Below are positions 31,657 through 40,849 of a stretch of 64,000 nucleotides of DNA, piece by piece; the stretch's first letter is position 1; each line of letters opens with the position of its first letter. The notes under the pieces were generated by a model that worked only from the letters and a program-made list of their open reading frames with translations, had not been told where the DNA came from and did no database searches. A program made the position numbers and the translations under genes. Source of the stretch: Nocardia salmonicida NBRC 13393 (lineage in GTDB: Bacteria > Actinomycetota > Actinomycetes > Mycobacteriales > Mycobacteriaceae); assembly GCF_001613085.1 (NCBI RefSeq), contig NZ_BDBR01000016.1, positions 124,001 through 188,000 of the forward strand. The letters run 5' to 3'.

Positions 31657-32844
31657 GTGGTTGCCCAGGACGAATCCGCTGAACCTGCCGCACGGTCCGG
31701 CGACATGAGAACTCTGCCTGCCTTCTGGTCGGTGCGAACACCACCGCGCTGGCTGCCGAGGGCGCTGCTGTACATCGTGCTCGCGGTGGCCGGGTTGATC
31801 GCGGCGTTCTGGGTGCTCGGCAAGATGCAGGGCCTGCTGACCGTGCTGCTGGTGTCGATCTTCTTGGCGTTCGCGATCGAACCCGCGGTGAATTGGCTTG
31901 CCGCGCGCGGTGTTCGGCGCGGGGCGGGCACCGGCGCGGTGTTCCTGGCCTTGCTGGTGGTGATCGTGGCGTTCGTGTGGACGCTGGGCGCGCTGCTGGT
32001 CAACCAGGTGACCATGCTGGTGGCGAATGCCCCCGACTACGTCCAGGATCTGGTGAACTGGGTCAATTCGACCTTCCACCAGGATATTTCGGGTGACGAC
32101 CTGACCAAATACGCCTCGGAGTGGAGTTCCACGATCGAGAAGTATCTGGTGGGTCTGGCCGGAAACGTCTGGGGCATCGGCACTGTCGCGATCGGCGCGC
32201 TGTTCCAGCTGCTCGGGGTGCTGTTGTTCACCTTCTACTTCGCCGCCGACGGTCCCCGTTTCCGTACCTGGGTGTGTTCGCTGCTGCCGCCGAGACAGCA
32301 GAAGCATGTGTTGCGGGCCTGGGACATCGCGGTCGAGAAGACCGGCGGCTACATCTATTCGCGGGCTCTGCTCGCGCTGTGCTCGGCGATCGCGCACTAT
32401 GTCGCGCTGCGGGTGCTCGATGTGCCGTCGGCGTTCGCCTTGGCGCTGTGGGTCGGCGTCGTCTCCCAGTTCATCCCGACCGTCGGCACGTATTTGGCCG
32501 GCGCGCTCCCGGTGCTGGTCGCGCTGGTGCACGACCCGATCACCGCCCTGTGGATCCTGCTGTTCATCGTCGCCTATCAGCAGTTCGAGAACTACGTGCT
32601 GCAACCGCGCATCACCGCGACCACCCTGGACATGCACCCGGCGGTGGCCTTCGGGGCGGTCATCGCGGGTGCCGCGTTACTCGGGCCGACCGGCGCTCTG
32701 CTGGCGATTCCTGTCACCGCCACGCTGCAAGGTTTCGCGGGCGCGTATGTGCGCCGCTACGAGGTCACCGAAGAGGTGGACGCGCCACCGTCGAAGAAGA
32801 AGCGCAAGAAGGCCGAGTCCGAAGCCGCATCCGCCGACGAATAG
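31657..32844 (+). CDS. AI-2E family transporter
   Basis: A 395-residue integral membrane protein with about eight helices. The family pattern is visible: LLVSIFLAFAIEPAVNWLAARGVRRGAG in part, the long central amphipathic stretch (NAPDYVQDLVNWVNSTF), and the conserved C-terminal segment QQFENYVLQPRITATTLDMHP in part. Members are called autoinducer-2 exporters, but some move sodium or other solutes, so the substrate is uncertain. A lysine-rich tail (PSKKKRKK) ends the protein. The ZIP gene starts 7 bp later, suggesting an operon. Confidence 0.85.
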   Translation: MVAQDESAEPAARSGDMRTLPAFWSVRTPPRWLPRALLYIVLAVAGLIAAFWVLGKMQGLLTVLLVSIFLAFAIEPAVNWLAARGVRRGAGTGAVFLALLVVIVAFVWTLGALLVNQVTMLVANAPDYVQDLVNWVNSTFHQDISGDDLTKYASEWSSTIEKYLVGLAGNVWGIGTVAIGALFQLLGVLLFTFYFAADGPRFRTWVCSLLPPRQQKHVLRAWDIAVEKTGGYIYSRALLALCSAIAHYVALRVLDVPSAFALALWVGVVSQFIPTVGTYLAGALPVLVALVHDPITALWILLFIVAYQQFENYVLQPRITATTLDMHPAVAFGAVIAGAALLGPTGALLAIPVTATLQGFAGAYVRRYEVTEEVDAPPSKKKRKKAESEAASADE

Positions 32845-32851
32845 GCAGCTC

Positions 32852-33583
32852 ATGGCGATCCTGTTGTCCCTGGTGTCGATGTTGTCGACGCTGTTCGGCG
32901 GTTTCGTCGCCATGCGGATCGGCGACCGCAAGCACCTGGTTCTCGGCTTGGCCGCCGGGGTGATGTTCGGCGTGGTCGCGTTCGATCTGATTCCCGAGGC
33001 GCTCGAACAGACCGACGGCATGTTCCGCGGTATCCCGTATGTGTTGATCGCCGCGGTCCTCGGCTTTCTCAGCCTGCACGTGATCGAGCGGGCGGTCGCC
33101 ATCCATCGTGGCCACGAGCAGGAATTCGGTACGCACAAGCACGGTTTCGAGTCCGTCGGTCTCCTGGCCGCGGGCGGCCTGATCTTTCACAGCACCCTGG
33201 ACGGTTTCGGTATCGGCCTCGGGTACCAGGCGGGCGCGGCGGTGGGCATGTCCGTCGCGATCGCGGTGATCTGCCACGACTTCGCCGATGGCTTCAACAC
33301 TTTCACCATTCCCACCGTCTACGGCAGTGCCCGCAAACGCGCCCTCACCCTGTTGGCCCTCGACGCCGTCGCGCCCGTAGTAGGCGCCGTACTCGGCACC
33401 GTGATCCATGTCCCGGAGCACTGGATCGGCCTCTACATGGGCTACTTCGCCGGGTTCCTCCTCTACCTCGCCACCGCCGACATCCTCCCCGAAGCCCACG
33501 CGGGCCACCCCTCCCGACTGACCCTGTTGTGCACCCTCTTCGGCGTGGCCGCCATGTTCATAGTCTCCGCCCTCAGCCACTGA
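32852..33583 (+). CDS. ZIP family metal transporter
   Basis: A 243-residue membrane protein with eight predicted helices. The metal-binding pair of helices carries HSTLDGFGIGLG and CHDFADGFNT, the usual H-x3-D and H-x2-D set of ZIP proteins. There is a short histidine-containing cytosolic loop (HRGHEQEFGTHKHGF), expected for metal sensing. It likely imports zinc or another divalent cation. The start is 7 bp after the AI-2E stop. No metal-regulator site was recognised. Confidence 0.85.
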   Translation: MAILLSLVSMLSTLFGGFVAMRIGDRKHLVLGLAAGVMFGVVAFDLIPEALEQTDGMFRGIPYVLIAAVLGFLSLHVIERAVAIHRGHEQEFGTHKHGFESVGLLAAGGLIFHSTLDGFGIGLGYQAGAAVGMSVAIAVICHDFADGFNTFTIPTVYGSARKRALTLLALDAVAPVVGAVLGTVIHVPEHWIGLYMGYFAGFLLYLATADILPEAHAGHPSRLTLLCTLFGVAAMFIVSALSH

Positions 33584-33627
33584 GCAACATGAGGCGCGGC
33601 CTGACCGGTCACGGCGCGCGACGGCGG

Positions 33628-33633
33628 TAGCGT
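33628..33633 (+). promoter_or_regulatory. -10 box (TAGCGT) of the AGCS gene
   Basis: TAGCGT lies 7 nt before the ATG at 33641; leaderless. Confidence 0.5.
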
Positions 33634-33640
33634 TCGCCGG

Positions 33641-35098
33641 ATGGACACCCTGAACTCGGTGATCGTCGATGTCAACGATGTGTTCTGGAACTGGCTGCTG
33701 ATTCCGCTGGTCGTCGTGGCCGGGGTGTACTTCACGGTGCGCACCGGCGTGGTGCAGGTGCGGATGCTGCCCGAGATGTTCCGGGTGGTCACGGAGAAGG
33801 GGCCGACGGCCGCCGACGGGAAGAAATCGGTGTCGGCGTTCGGAGCTTTCAGTATCTCCGCGGCGGCGCGGGTGGGGACCGGCAATATCGCGGGGGTCGC
33901 GACCGCGATCAGTGTCGGCGGGCCGGGGGCGGTGTTCTGGATGTGGGCGATGGCCACGGTCGGCGCCGCGTCGGCGTTCGTGGAATCCACGCTCGCCCAG
34001 CTCTACAAGCGCCGCGAGAACGAGCCGGGGACCTTTCGCGGCGGCCCCGCGTACTACATGGAATACGGGCTGCGGCGTCGTTGGCAGGGGTTGGCGTTCG
34101 CGGTGATCATCACGGTGACCTTCGGCTTCGTGTTCAACGCGGTGCAGGCCAACACCATCGTGGCGACCGCGCGGGCGTCGCTGTCGGCGCTGGACGGTGA
34201 CTGGTTCGCCCTGGTGGTGGGGCTGTGTCTGATCACCCTGCTCGGGCTGGTGATCTTCGGTGGCGTGCGCCGGATCAGCCACATCACCGAGGTGCTGGTG
34301 CCGGTGATGGCGATCGTGTACCTGCTGCTCGGCATCGCGGTGGTGGCACTCAACATCACCGACCTGCCGCGGGTGCTGGCCGATATCGTCGGCGGGGCGT
34401 TCGGGGTGCGTGAGGTGGTCGGCGGCGGGATCGGTACCGCGCTCGCGCAGGGTATTCGGCGCGGGATGTTCTCCAATGAGGCTGGGCTTGGTTCCTCGCC
34501 CAACGCGGCTGCGGCAGCGAATGTTTCGCATCCGGTGAAGCAGGGTCTCGTCCAATCGCTCGGGGTCTACTTCGACACCCTGCTGATCTGCTCGATCACC
34601 GCCTTCATCATTCTCACCACCGACCCCGACCTGTCCGAGCGGCGCAGCGCCGACCTCACCCAGAGCGCGCTGCAGGCGTCGCTGGGCGATTGGGCCGGGC
34701 ACGTGCTCACCGCGGTGGTGTTCTTGCTCGCGTTCAGCTCGATGATCGGCAACTTCTACTACGGCCGCGCCAATATCGAATTCATCACCACGCGTCCACA
34801 GGTGCTCACCGCGTTCCGAATCCTGGTGCTGGTGGCCGTCTTCGGTGGCGCGCTCGGCTCGGTGAGCCTGATCTGGAATCTCGCTGATGTGTTCATGGGC
34901 GTGATGGCGCTGGTGAACCTGGCCGCGATCATTCCGCTCGGCGCCGTCGCTTTCCGTTTGCTCGCCGACTACCGCGCCCAGCGTGGCGCCGGCGAAGACC
35001 CCGAGTACGTGCACAGCGCCGATATCGCCGACCCGGCGGGCGTGCAGTGCTGGCAGGCAACGATTGCGTCGAGCTTGCCCGGTAAACCCACCCAGTAG
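33641..35098 (+). CDS. Alanine/glycine:cation symporter (AGCS family)
   Basis: A 485-residue sodium-coupled amino-acid importer with about eleven helices. The family hallmark ARVGTGNIAGVATAISVGGPGA (in pieces) with FWMW is intact, as is the later FSNEAGLGSSPNAAAAA segment. The length is typical. Its role would be uptake of alanine, glycine or a related amino acid. PPK2 follows on the same strand after 15 bp, so they may be transcribed together. Confidence 0.92.
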   Translation: MDTLNSVIVDVNDVFWNWLLIPLVVVAGVYFTVRTGVVQVRMLPEMFRVVTEKGPTAADGKKSVSAFGAFSISAAARVGTGNIAGVATAISVGGPGAVFWMWAMATVGAASAFVESTLAQLYKRRENEPGTFRGGPAYYMEYGLRRRWQGLAFAVIITVTFGFVFNAVQANTIVATARASLSALDGDWFALVVGLCLITLLGLVIFGGVRRISHITEVLVPVMAIVYLLLGIAVVALNITDLPRVLADIVGGAFGVREVVGGGIGTALAQGIRRGMFSNEAGLGSSPNAAAAANVSHPVKQGLVQSLGVYFDTLLICSITAFIILTTDPDLSERRSADLTQSALQASLGDWAGHVLTAVVFLLAFSSMIGNFYYGRANIEFITTRPQVLTAFRILVLVAVFGGALGSVSLIWNLADVFMGVMALVNLAAIIPLGAVAFRLLADYRAQRGAGEDPEYVHSADIADPAGVQCWQATIASSLPGKPTQ

Positions 35099-35113
35099 TG
35101 GTAGGCATGGGAA

Positions 35114-35959
35114 ATGGCGAAAACCTGGACCGAACCGGCTGAGATCGCGCTGCGCGCCGACGGTCAGCGCATCGCTGATCTCGACACCGCGAGCACGCCG
35201 GGCTTCACCGGCGGCAAGCGCCTCGGCAAGGAACTGCTGGCCGAACGGGCGACGGTGCTGTCGGTCTTGCAGGAGAAGCTGTTCGCGCACGGTCGCACCG
35301 GTGGACAACACAGCGTGCTGCTGGTTCTGCAGGGTATGGATACCGCGGGTAAGGGCGGCATCGTGCGCCACGTCATCGGTTCGGTCGACCCGCAGGGCGT
35401 CGATCACGCGTCCTTCGGCGTGCCGACCGAGGAGGAGTCCCAGCACGACTTCCTGTGGCGCATCCGCAACAGGCTGCCCGCGCACGGTCAGATCGGCGTC
35501 TTCGACCGCTCCCAGTACGAGGACGTACTGGTGGTGCGGGTACACGAGCTCGTGCCGCAGGCGGAGTGGGAGCAGCGCTACGACCAGATCAACGCCTTCG
35601 AGAAAGACGTCGTCGACGCGGGCACCACCATCGTGAAGGTCGCCATGTTCGTCTCCCTCGACGAACAGAAGCGTCGGCTGCGCGAACGGCTCGAGCGCCC
35701 GGACAAGTACTGGAAATTCAACCCCTCCGACATCACCGAACGCGCCCACTGGCCCGAATACCAGAAGGCCTACCAGGCTGTTCTCGATCGCACCAACACC
35801 GATTACGCGCCCTGGTATGTACTGCCCTCCGACAACAAGTGGTACGCGCGCCTGGCGGTCACCGAGTTGCTGATCGCCGCACTGTCGCAGTTGGAACTCG
35901 ATTGGCCGCCCGCCGACTTCGATATCGCCGAGCAGTTGCGCCGACTCGACGAGTCCTGA
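35114..35959 (+). CDS. ppk2: Polyphosphate kinase 2 family protein
   Basis: A 281-residue enzyme of the PPK2 family, transferring phosphate between polyphosphate and nucleotides. Walker A is GMDTAGKGG, Walker B is FDRSQYEDVLVVRV, and the lid module has RLRERLERPDKYWKF. The C-terminal APWYVLPSDNKWYARL is typical. Members phosphorylate AMP, ADP or GDP; the subclass cannot be fixed by eye. The ATG follows GGGAA closely. The downstream DsbA gene has its own ribosome-binding site 74 bp later. Confidence 0.9.
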   Translation: MAKTWTEPAEIALRADGQRIADLDTASTPGFTGGKRLGKELLAERATVLSVLQEKLFAHGRTGGQHSVLLVLQGMDTAGKGGIVRHVIGSVDPQGVDHASFGVPTEEESQHDFLWRIRNRLPAHGQIGVFDRSQYEDVLVVRVHELVPQAEWEQRYDQINAFEKDVVDAGTTIVKVAMFVSLDEQKRRLRERLERPDKYWKFNPSDITERAHWPEYQKAYQAVLDRTNTDYAPWYVLPSDNKWYARLAVTELLIAALSQLELDWPPADFDIAEQLRRLDES

Positions 35960-36033
35960 AAACAAGCTTTGCGGAAACTCTCAGGTTCGGCCCGCATGAT
36001 GTTCCCGGTGGGGAGCCAACGAGCGAAAGGCGT

Positions 36034-36804
36034 GTGACGACGGTGAGCACGGGCAAGAGTCCCTCCGGCAGGAATCCGCTGGCGGCGGCCGAGGCGGCCG
36101 ACAAGAAGCGCAAGATCGCGATCCAGGTCGGCGTCGCCGCGGTTCTGGTGGCGCTGGTCGCGGCCATCGGCATCGGAATTGCCGTGAACAAGTCCGATTC
36201 CGACAAGGAATCGTCGACTACTTCGGCGGCGCAGTTGCCCGCGACGGGCGGGGCGGTCACCGAGACCGGCACGGTCGTGATCGGCAATCCCGATGCCAAG
36301 GTCAAGGTGCGCGTGGTCGCCGACCTGCAGTGCCCGGCTTGCAAGCAGTTCGAGGCGGCCAACGGGGAGACACTCGCCAAGGCCGCCGCCGACGGCACCG
36401 CGTCCGTGGAGTACCAGATCATCTCCTTCCTCGACAAGGCCTCGACCGACCAGTACTCCTCGCGGGCGGCCAACGCGTCGTTCTGCGTGGCGAAGTCCGA
36501 TACCACCAAGTACCAGTCCTGGTTGCAGACCATGTTCGAGAAGCAGCCCGCCGAGGGCGGCGCGGGCCTGAGCAACGACGAGCTCATCCAGATCGCCACC
36601 GATGCCGGGTACACCGATCCGGCCGTGGCGACCTGCATCGATGACAAGCCGTACAACGACTACATCCAGCAGGTCACCCAGACCACGCTGCAGAGCGGCG
36701 TGAAGTCGACGCCGTCGGTGTACATCAACGGCCAGCTGAACCAGTCCGACGCGATCTTCACCGAGAACGGCCTGGCCCCCGTGATCGCTGACGCGGCGAA
36801 GTGA
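36034..36804 (+). CDS. DsbA-like thiol:disulfide oxidoreductase, membrane-anchored
   Basis: A 256-residue protein with one N-terminal membrane helix (about residues 29-50) and an outside thioredoxin domain with the active site CPAC (C100, C103 in LQCPACKQF). A cis-proline loop is visible at STPSVYING. A further cysteine pair (FCVAK and ATCIDD) could form a structural disulfide. It puts disulfides into secreted proteins. The stop overlaps the VKOR start (GTGA), giving the DsbA-VKOR pair typical of actinobacteria. GTG at 36034 is preferred for AAAGG just upstream; GTG at 36043 is possible. Confidence 0.88.
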   Translation: MTTVSTGKSPSGRNPLAAAEAADKKRKIAIQVGVAAVLVALVAAIGIGIAVNKSDSDKESSTTSAAQLPATGGAVTETGTVVIGNPDAKVKVRVVADLQCPACKQFEAANGETLAKAAADGTASVEYQIISFLDKASTDQYSSRAANASFCVAKSDTTKYQSWLQTMFEKQPAEGGAGLSNDELIQIATDAGYTDPAVATCIDDKPYNDYIQQVTQTTLQSGVKSTPSVYINGQLNQSDAIFTENGLAPVIADAAK

Positions 36805-37367
36805 TCACCGCCCCCGCCCGCTCGGCCTGGCTGCTGCTGATCGCCGGGCTGGCGGGCTGGCTGGCGTCGTTCACGCTCACCGTCGAACGGTTCAAGCTGT
36901 TCGTCGACCCGAACTACGTCACCTCGTGCAGCATCAACTCGGTGCTGTCGTGCGGGTCGATCATGAAGACCGACCAGGCCGCGGTCTTCGGTTTCCCCAA
37001 CCCGCTGATCGGCGTCGTCGGGTTCTCGGTGGTGGTGACCCTCGCGGTGCTGTCGGTGGTCGGTATCGGATTCCCGCGCTGGATCTGGGGCGGGCTGTGG
37101 ATCGGGACCGTCCTCGGCATCGCCGGACTGTGCTGGCTGATCTTCCAGAGCCTGTACCGGATCAACGCGCTGTGCCCGTACTGCATGGTGGTGTGGGTGG
37201 CCGTGCCGGTGTTGTTCGCGGTGACCACGCAGGAGCTGTGGGGTCGCTCGCGTGGGGCGATGGGGATCCTCGCCGAATGGCGCTGGACCCTGGTGGTGGT
37301 GTTCTACGCGGTGGTGCTGCTGCTGGTGTTCCTGAAGTTCCAGGACTACTGGCTAAGCCTGGTCTGA
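36801..37367 (+). CDS. Vitamin K epoxide reductase (VKOR) family protein
   Basis: A 188-residue membrane enzyme that reoxidises DsbA and passes electrons to quinone. Four helices hold the loop cysteines C43 and C51 (SCSINSVLSCGS) and the active CPYC pair (C125, C128). All four functional cysteines are present, so the protein should work. Translation is coupled to the DsbA gene. The last 15 bases overlap the end of the convergent methyltransferase gene. Confidence 0.93.
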   Translation: MITAPARSAWLLLIAGLAGWLASFTLTVERFKLFVDPNYVTSCSINSVLSCGSIMKTDQAAVFGFPNPLIGVVGFSVVVTLAVLSVVGIGFPRWIWGGLWIGTVLGIAGLCWLIFQSLYRINALCPYCMVVWVAVPVLFAVTTQELWGRSRGAMGILAEWRWTLVVVFYAVVLLLVFLKFQDYWLSLV

Positions 37368-37997
37368 CAACGGCTTGGTGGCGTCCACGTACTGCATGAA
37401 ACGGTGGACGCGCTGGTCGATTTCGGTCAGGCCCGCCCTGGCGAACAGCTTCGGGAAGATGTCTCGGTCGAACAGGCGAAGGCCGCTCAGGCTCGCGGCC
37501 AGACTGCTCGCCGACCCGAAGAGGTTGTCCTCGGCGTAGCTGGTGCTGATCGCGATGCGGCCGCCGGGGGCGAGGACGCGGATCATCTCGCGGGTAGCGA
37601 CCAGCGGGTCGGGGATCAGGTACAGGGCGCCGAAACAGCAGACGGCGTCGAAGGTTCCGTCGGCGAACGGCAGCGTGCGCGCGTCGCCGCGGACGTAGCC
37701 GACGCGGGGGCTCGCGTTGTCGACGGCGGCCTTGGCCAGCATCGGGGCGGAGTAGTCGAGACCGGTGACGAAACCGTCGCGGGTGAGATATTCGCTCAGG
37801 TATCGCGTGAAATTGCCTGGGCCGCAGGCAAGGTCGAGCACCTTCATGGGACCGCTCAGGCGCAGCCGGTCGACCGCGTCGCGGCGGTCGGTGCCGGTGG
37901 TCCGGCCGCTGGCGAGGTAGAACAGCGTGGGTCGCCACGCGTGCTCGTACACCGCCGCCAGCGCCGGGGCGTTCATCGTCCTGCGAGCGAGATTCAC
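37353..37997 (-). CDS. SAM-dependent methyltransferase
   Basis: A 214-residue class I methyltransferase. Motif I is VLDLACGPGNFTRYL, followed by GLDYSAPML, the acidic GDARTLPFADGTFD and the post-motif GGRIAISTSY. The methyl acceptor is unknown; small molecules or quinone/lipid precursors are common for this group. The ATG overlaps the stop of the enoyl-reductase-like gene, so both form an operon. The 3' end overlaps the VKOR gene by 15 bp on the other strand. Confidence 0.85.
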   Translation of the reverse strand: MNLARRTMNAPALAAVYEHAWRPTLFYLASGRTTGTDRRDAVDRLRLSGPMKVLDLACGPGNFTRYLSEYLTRDGFVTGLDYSAPMLAKAAVDNASPRVGYVRGDARTLPFADGTFDAVCCFGALYLIPDPLVATREMIRVLAPGGRIAISTSYAEDNLFGSASSLAASLSGLRLFDRDIFPKLFARAGLTEIDQRVHRFMQYVDATKPLSDQA

Positions 37998-39238
37998 TGT
38001 CGTGCGACCTCGATGGTCATGCCCGCCTCGCGCAGTCGCGCGGTGAGCGCCTCGCCCATCGCGGAGGCCGGGGTGAGCACGCCCGCGCGCTCGGGCAGGG
38101 TGTCGAAGGCCAGGCTCAGGCCGCTCTGGCCGAGCAGCACGGCGGTGGCCTGGTAGCCGGGATCGCCGGTGCCGGAGAAGGTGGCCTGGTACTTGGCGCC
38201 CGAGCTGGTGCGAGCGAAGGTCTTCATGGTGAACCAGCCACTGCGGCGGACCTTTTCGTTGGGGCCGGTGCCGGGCTTGGGCAGGATCCGGTCGAGGAGC
38301 TTGCGACCGAGCGAGACGCGTGAGAGGACTGCGCCCGAAGCCATTCCGGCCACGATGCCGCCCGCGATTCCGGCGGCGACCAGCGGCGCGGCGGCCGAGG
38401 TACCAGCGTTCATCACCTCGCGGTAGCGGAACTGCTTGCCGTAGGCCCAGCCGAGCAAGCCGTTTGTGCGGCGCACGACCTTGGTGTTGTGCGAGGCCAT
38501 CACGAACGTGGTAACCCAGCCGTCGAGGCTCGCGTCGATGCTGTCGGCGCGGGCCAGCGCCTGATCGGACTGGCGACCCACATCGGGTTCCATGCTGCGG
38601 TCCGGGCTCAGCGAATACGGGTGGGCCAGGATCTTGCCGCGCGAGGAATCGGCCGCGATGTCTTCCATCATCGCGCGTCCGGAGTCGATGGTGCCCCCGC
38701 TCGCACCGCCCTTGAGATAGGCGACCAGGGTGGTGTCCTCCAGCTCACCGGTGTCGTCGGCGATGGTGGCGCGGTAGATCTCGTACACGCTCAGGTCCGA
38801 CGGAATCGAGTCGTAACCACAGGAATTCACGATCTTCGCCCCCGAGTCGACCGCGGTCTGTTCGAACTTCTCGATGGCGTCGTGGATGAACAGCGGCTCG
38901 CCGGTGAGGTCGGCGTAGTGGGTGCCCGCCGCGGCGCACGCGCCGAGCAGCGGCAGGCCGTAGCGCAGGTACGGGCCGACAGTGGTGACCACGACCTTGG
39001 TGCGCTCGGCCATCGCCGCCAGCGAGGCCGGATCGCTGGAATCGGCGACGACGAGTTCCCACGTCGCGGCGGCCGGGCCGAGCTCGTCGCGGGTGGCGGC
39101 GAGCTTGTCCGCCGAGCGACCCGCCAGGGCGATCTTGGCGTCGGCCGGGGCGGCGGTGAGCAGGTATTCGGCGGTGAGTTTGCCGACGAAACCCGTTGCG
39201 CCGAACAGGATCAGGTCGAACTCGCGGTGCTGCGGCAT
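37994..39238 (-). CDS. Saccharopine dehydrogenase-like / trans-acting enoyl reductase family protein
   Basis: A 414-residue Rossmann-type protein. The N-terminal loop FDLILFGATGFVGKLTAEYL and the second motif IALAGRSADKLAA bind the nucleotide. VVTTVGPYLRYGLPLLGACA and HYADLTGE are hallmarks of the family that includes M. tuberculosis Rv2953 and Rv2449c. Rv2953 reduces double bonds during phthiocerol lipid synthesis, but other members have unknown roles. A hydrophobic glycine-rich stretch (about 275-300) may touch the membrane. It overlaps the methyltransferase gene by 4 bp. Confidence 0.85.
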   Translation of the reverse strand: MPQHREFDLILFGATGFVGKLTAEYLLTAAPADAKIALAGRSADKLAATRDELGPAAATWELVVADSSDPASLAAMAERTKVVVTTVGPYLRYGLPLLGACAAAGTHYADLTGEPLFIHDAIEKFEQTAVDSGAKIVNSCGYDSIPSDLSVYEIYRATIADDTGELEDTTLVAYLKGGASGGTIDSGRAMMEDIAADSSRGKILAHPYSLSPDRSMEPDVGRQSDQALARADSIDASLDGWVTTFVMASHNTKVVRRTNGLLGWAYGKQFRYREVMNAGTSAAAPLVAAGIAGGIVAGMASGAVLSRVSLGRKLLDRILPKPGTGPNEKVRRSGWFTMKTFARTSSGAKYQATFSGTGDPGYQATAVLLGQSGLSLAFDTLPERAGVLTPASAMGEALTARLREAGMTIEVARQ

Positions 39239-39260
39239 TGCGCGCCTTTCGAAAAGGTGA

Positions 39261-40691
39261 TCAGGGCTTGGTGGCTGGCGCGCTCGCCTTGCGGGCGCGG
39301 GTCTTCTTCACCGGCTTCGGTGGGTGGGTAGTGAGCCAATCGCGGTGGGCCAGGCCGAGTTCGGTGATCGGCGGATCGCCGTAGAGCCATTCCCTGGCGA
39401 TCAGATGCCAGTTGTTGGTGCTGTCGAGCTGGCCGAGCATGCCGAAGGTGAGGAAGTCGGCGCGGCGGGAGAACAGGTGCTCCGGCGGCAGGTTCTGCTG
39501 CTTCATGCCGGTGAACTCGCTGGCCCTCGGATCGACGGCGAGCAGGAACGCGCCGCTGGCCAGTTCAGGGGTGATGGTGAGCTCCTCGTCGACCAGACAC
39601 CATTCCGAGGCGGCGAGCACGTATTCGAGGCATTCCTCGGCGCCGATCTCCTCGGGCGAATCGATCACGCCGCGGTCGATCATCAACTGCCGCAGGTCTT
39701 CGGCGCGATCCTCGGCGGCCGCGCGCAGGCACTGGATTTCGAAGCCGACCAGCTTGGGATCCATCCGGTTGAACAGCCCGAAGTCGAGGAACGCGACCCG
39801 GCCGTCACGGGCGAGCAGCACATTGCCCGGATGCGGGTCGCCACAGAACTCGTTGAAGCTGAACAGCGAGCCGACATAGAAGCGGTAGATGATCTCGCCG
39901 ACCCGATCGCGTTGCGCTGCCGGCATTTTCCGGATCTCGTCGAACCCGTCGCCGTCGATGAACTCGCTGACCAGCACACGGGTGGTCGACAGCTCGGGCA
40001 CCGAGGAGGGCACCACGATGAACGGGTGGTCGCGGTACAGGTGCGCGATCTCGGCCTGGGTGGCGGCCTCGGCCTGGTAGTCGAGTTCGCTCTCCATGTT
40101 CAGTTTCAGCTCGTCGAGCACCGCGGGGGTGATCCACGGCATCGCCGAGGCCAGCACCCGGCGGAACATGGTGAGGTTCTTCAGGTCCGCGCGCACGGCG
40201 GCGTCGACCCCGGGGTACTGGACCTTCACCGCGACGGCGCGGCCGTCGTGCAGGGTGGCCCGATACACCTGGCCGATCGAGGCGGCGGCGATCGGCTCCG
40301 GATCGAATTCGGCGAAGATCTCCGCCAGCGGAGCACCGAAATCCTGCTCGATCACCGCGCGCATGGACTCGAACGAGACGGTCGGCGCCGCGTTGCGCAG
40401 CACGGCGAGGCGCTGCTGGAACCGCTCGCGATGGTTCTCGGGCACCAGATCCAGATCCAGCACCGACATCATCTGGCCGAGTTTCATGGCCACGCCCTTC
40501 ATGGTGCCGAGCACCATGACCACCTGTTCGGTGGTGCGGATCATCGACTCCTCGGCCATCCGTGCGCGCACCGCCTCCGAGCGGCCGCGCATCGAGAGCC
40601 TGGTCTTCTTCGAGCGGATGACCGAACCCGCCGCGACCGCCCCCAGCTTCGTCCCGCGGGCAAGCCGGGAAGTCGGCACGTTCTTCGCCAT
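39261..40691 (-). CDS. ABC1/AarF/UbiB family kinase-like protein
   Basis: A 476-residue protein of the ABC1 atypical kinase family. The diagnostic KxGQ motif is MKLGQMMS, the A-rich nucleotide loop AAASIGQVYRA, the invariant lysine lies in VAVKVQYP, and the catalytic and metal motifs are CGDPHPGNVLL and VAFLDFG. UbiB-type members support quinone biosynthesis or lipid handling. GGAGGT 6 nt before the ATG fixes the start. A lysine- and arginine-rich tail ends the protein. It sits 22 bp before the enoyl-reductase-like gene and likely leads that operon. Confidence 0.9.
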   Translation of the reverse strand: MAKNVPTSRLARGTKLGAVAAGSVIRSKKTRLSMRGRSEAVRARMAEESMIRTTEQVVMVLGTMKGVAMKLGQMMSVLDLDLVPENHRERFQQRLAVLRNAAPTVSFESMRAVIEQDFGAPLAEIFAEFDPEPIAAASIGQVYRATLHDGRAVAVKVQYPGVDAAVRADLKNLTMFRRVLASAMPWITPAVLDELKLNMESELDYQAEAATQAEIAHLYRDHPFIVVPSSVPELSTTRVLVSEFIDGDGFDEIRKMPAAQRDRVGEIIYRFYVGSLFSFNEFCGDPHPGNVLLARDGRVAFLDFGLFNRMDPKLVGFEIQCLRAAAEDRAEDLRQLMIDRGVIDSPEEIGAEECLEYVLAASEWCLVDEELTITPELASGAFLLAVDPRASEFTGMKQQNLPPEHLFSRRADFLTFGMLGQLDSTNNWHLIAREWLYGDPPITELGLAHRDWLTTHPPKPVKKTRARKASAPATKP

Positions 40692-40849
40692 CGAGGTACC
40701 TCCGTTGGTGCCGACGTGCGCGGCGGTGTCGACGCGCAGCGTCACACGACCACCCGCGGTGACGCAAGCCACAGCGCCCCGCTCGGTTCAGCGTAGCCAA
40801 CCGCGCGGCGTTGTCGAGCCCGGCTCCCTCGAAGGGAGGGAAAGCCTGG

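Noticed and set aside
32765..35965. A 1066-codon open frame on the minus strand
   Set aside because: It is antisense to the ZIP, AGCS and PPK2 genes, each with clear motifs; the frame is open only because of high GC at third positions, and its sequence is low-complexity and rich in His, Asp and Arg.
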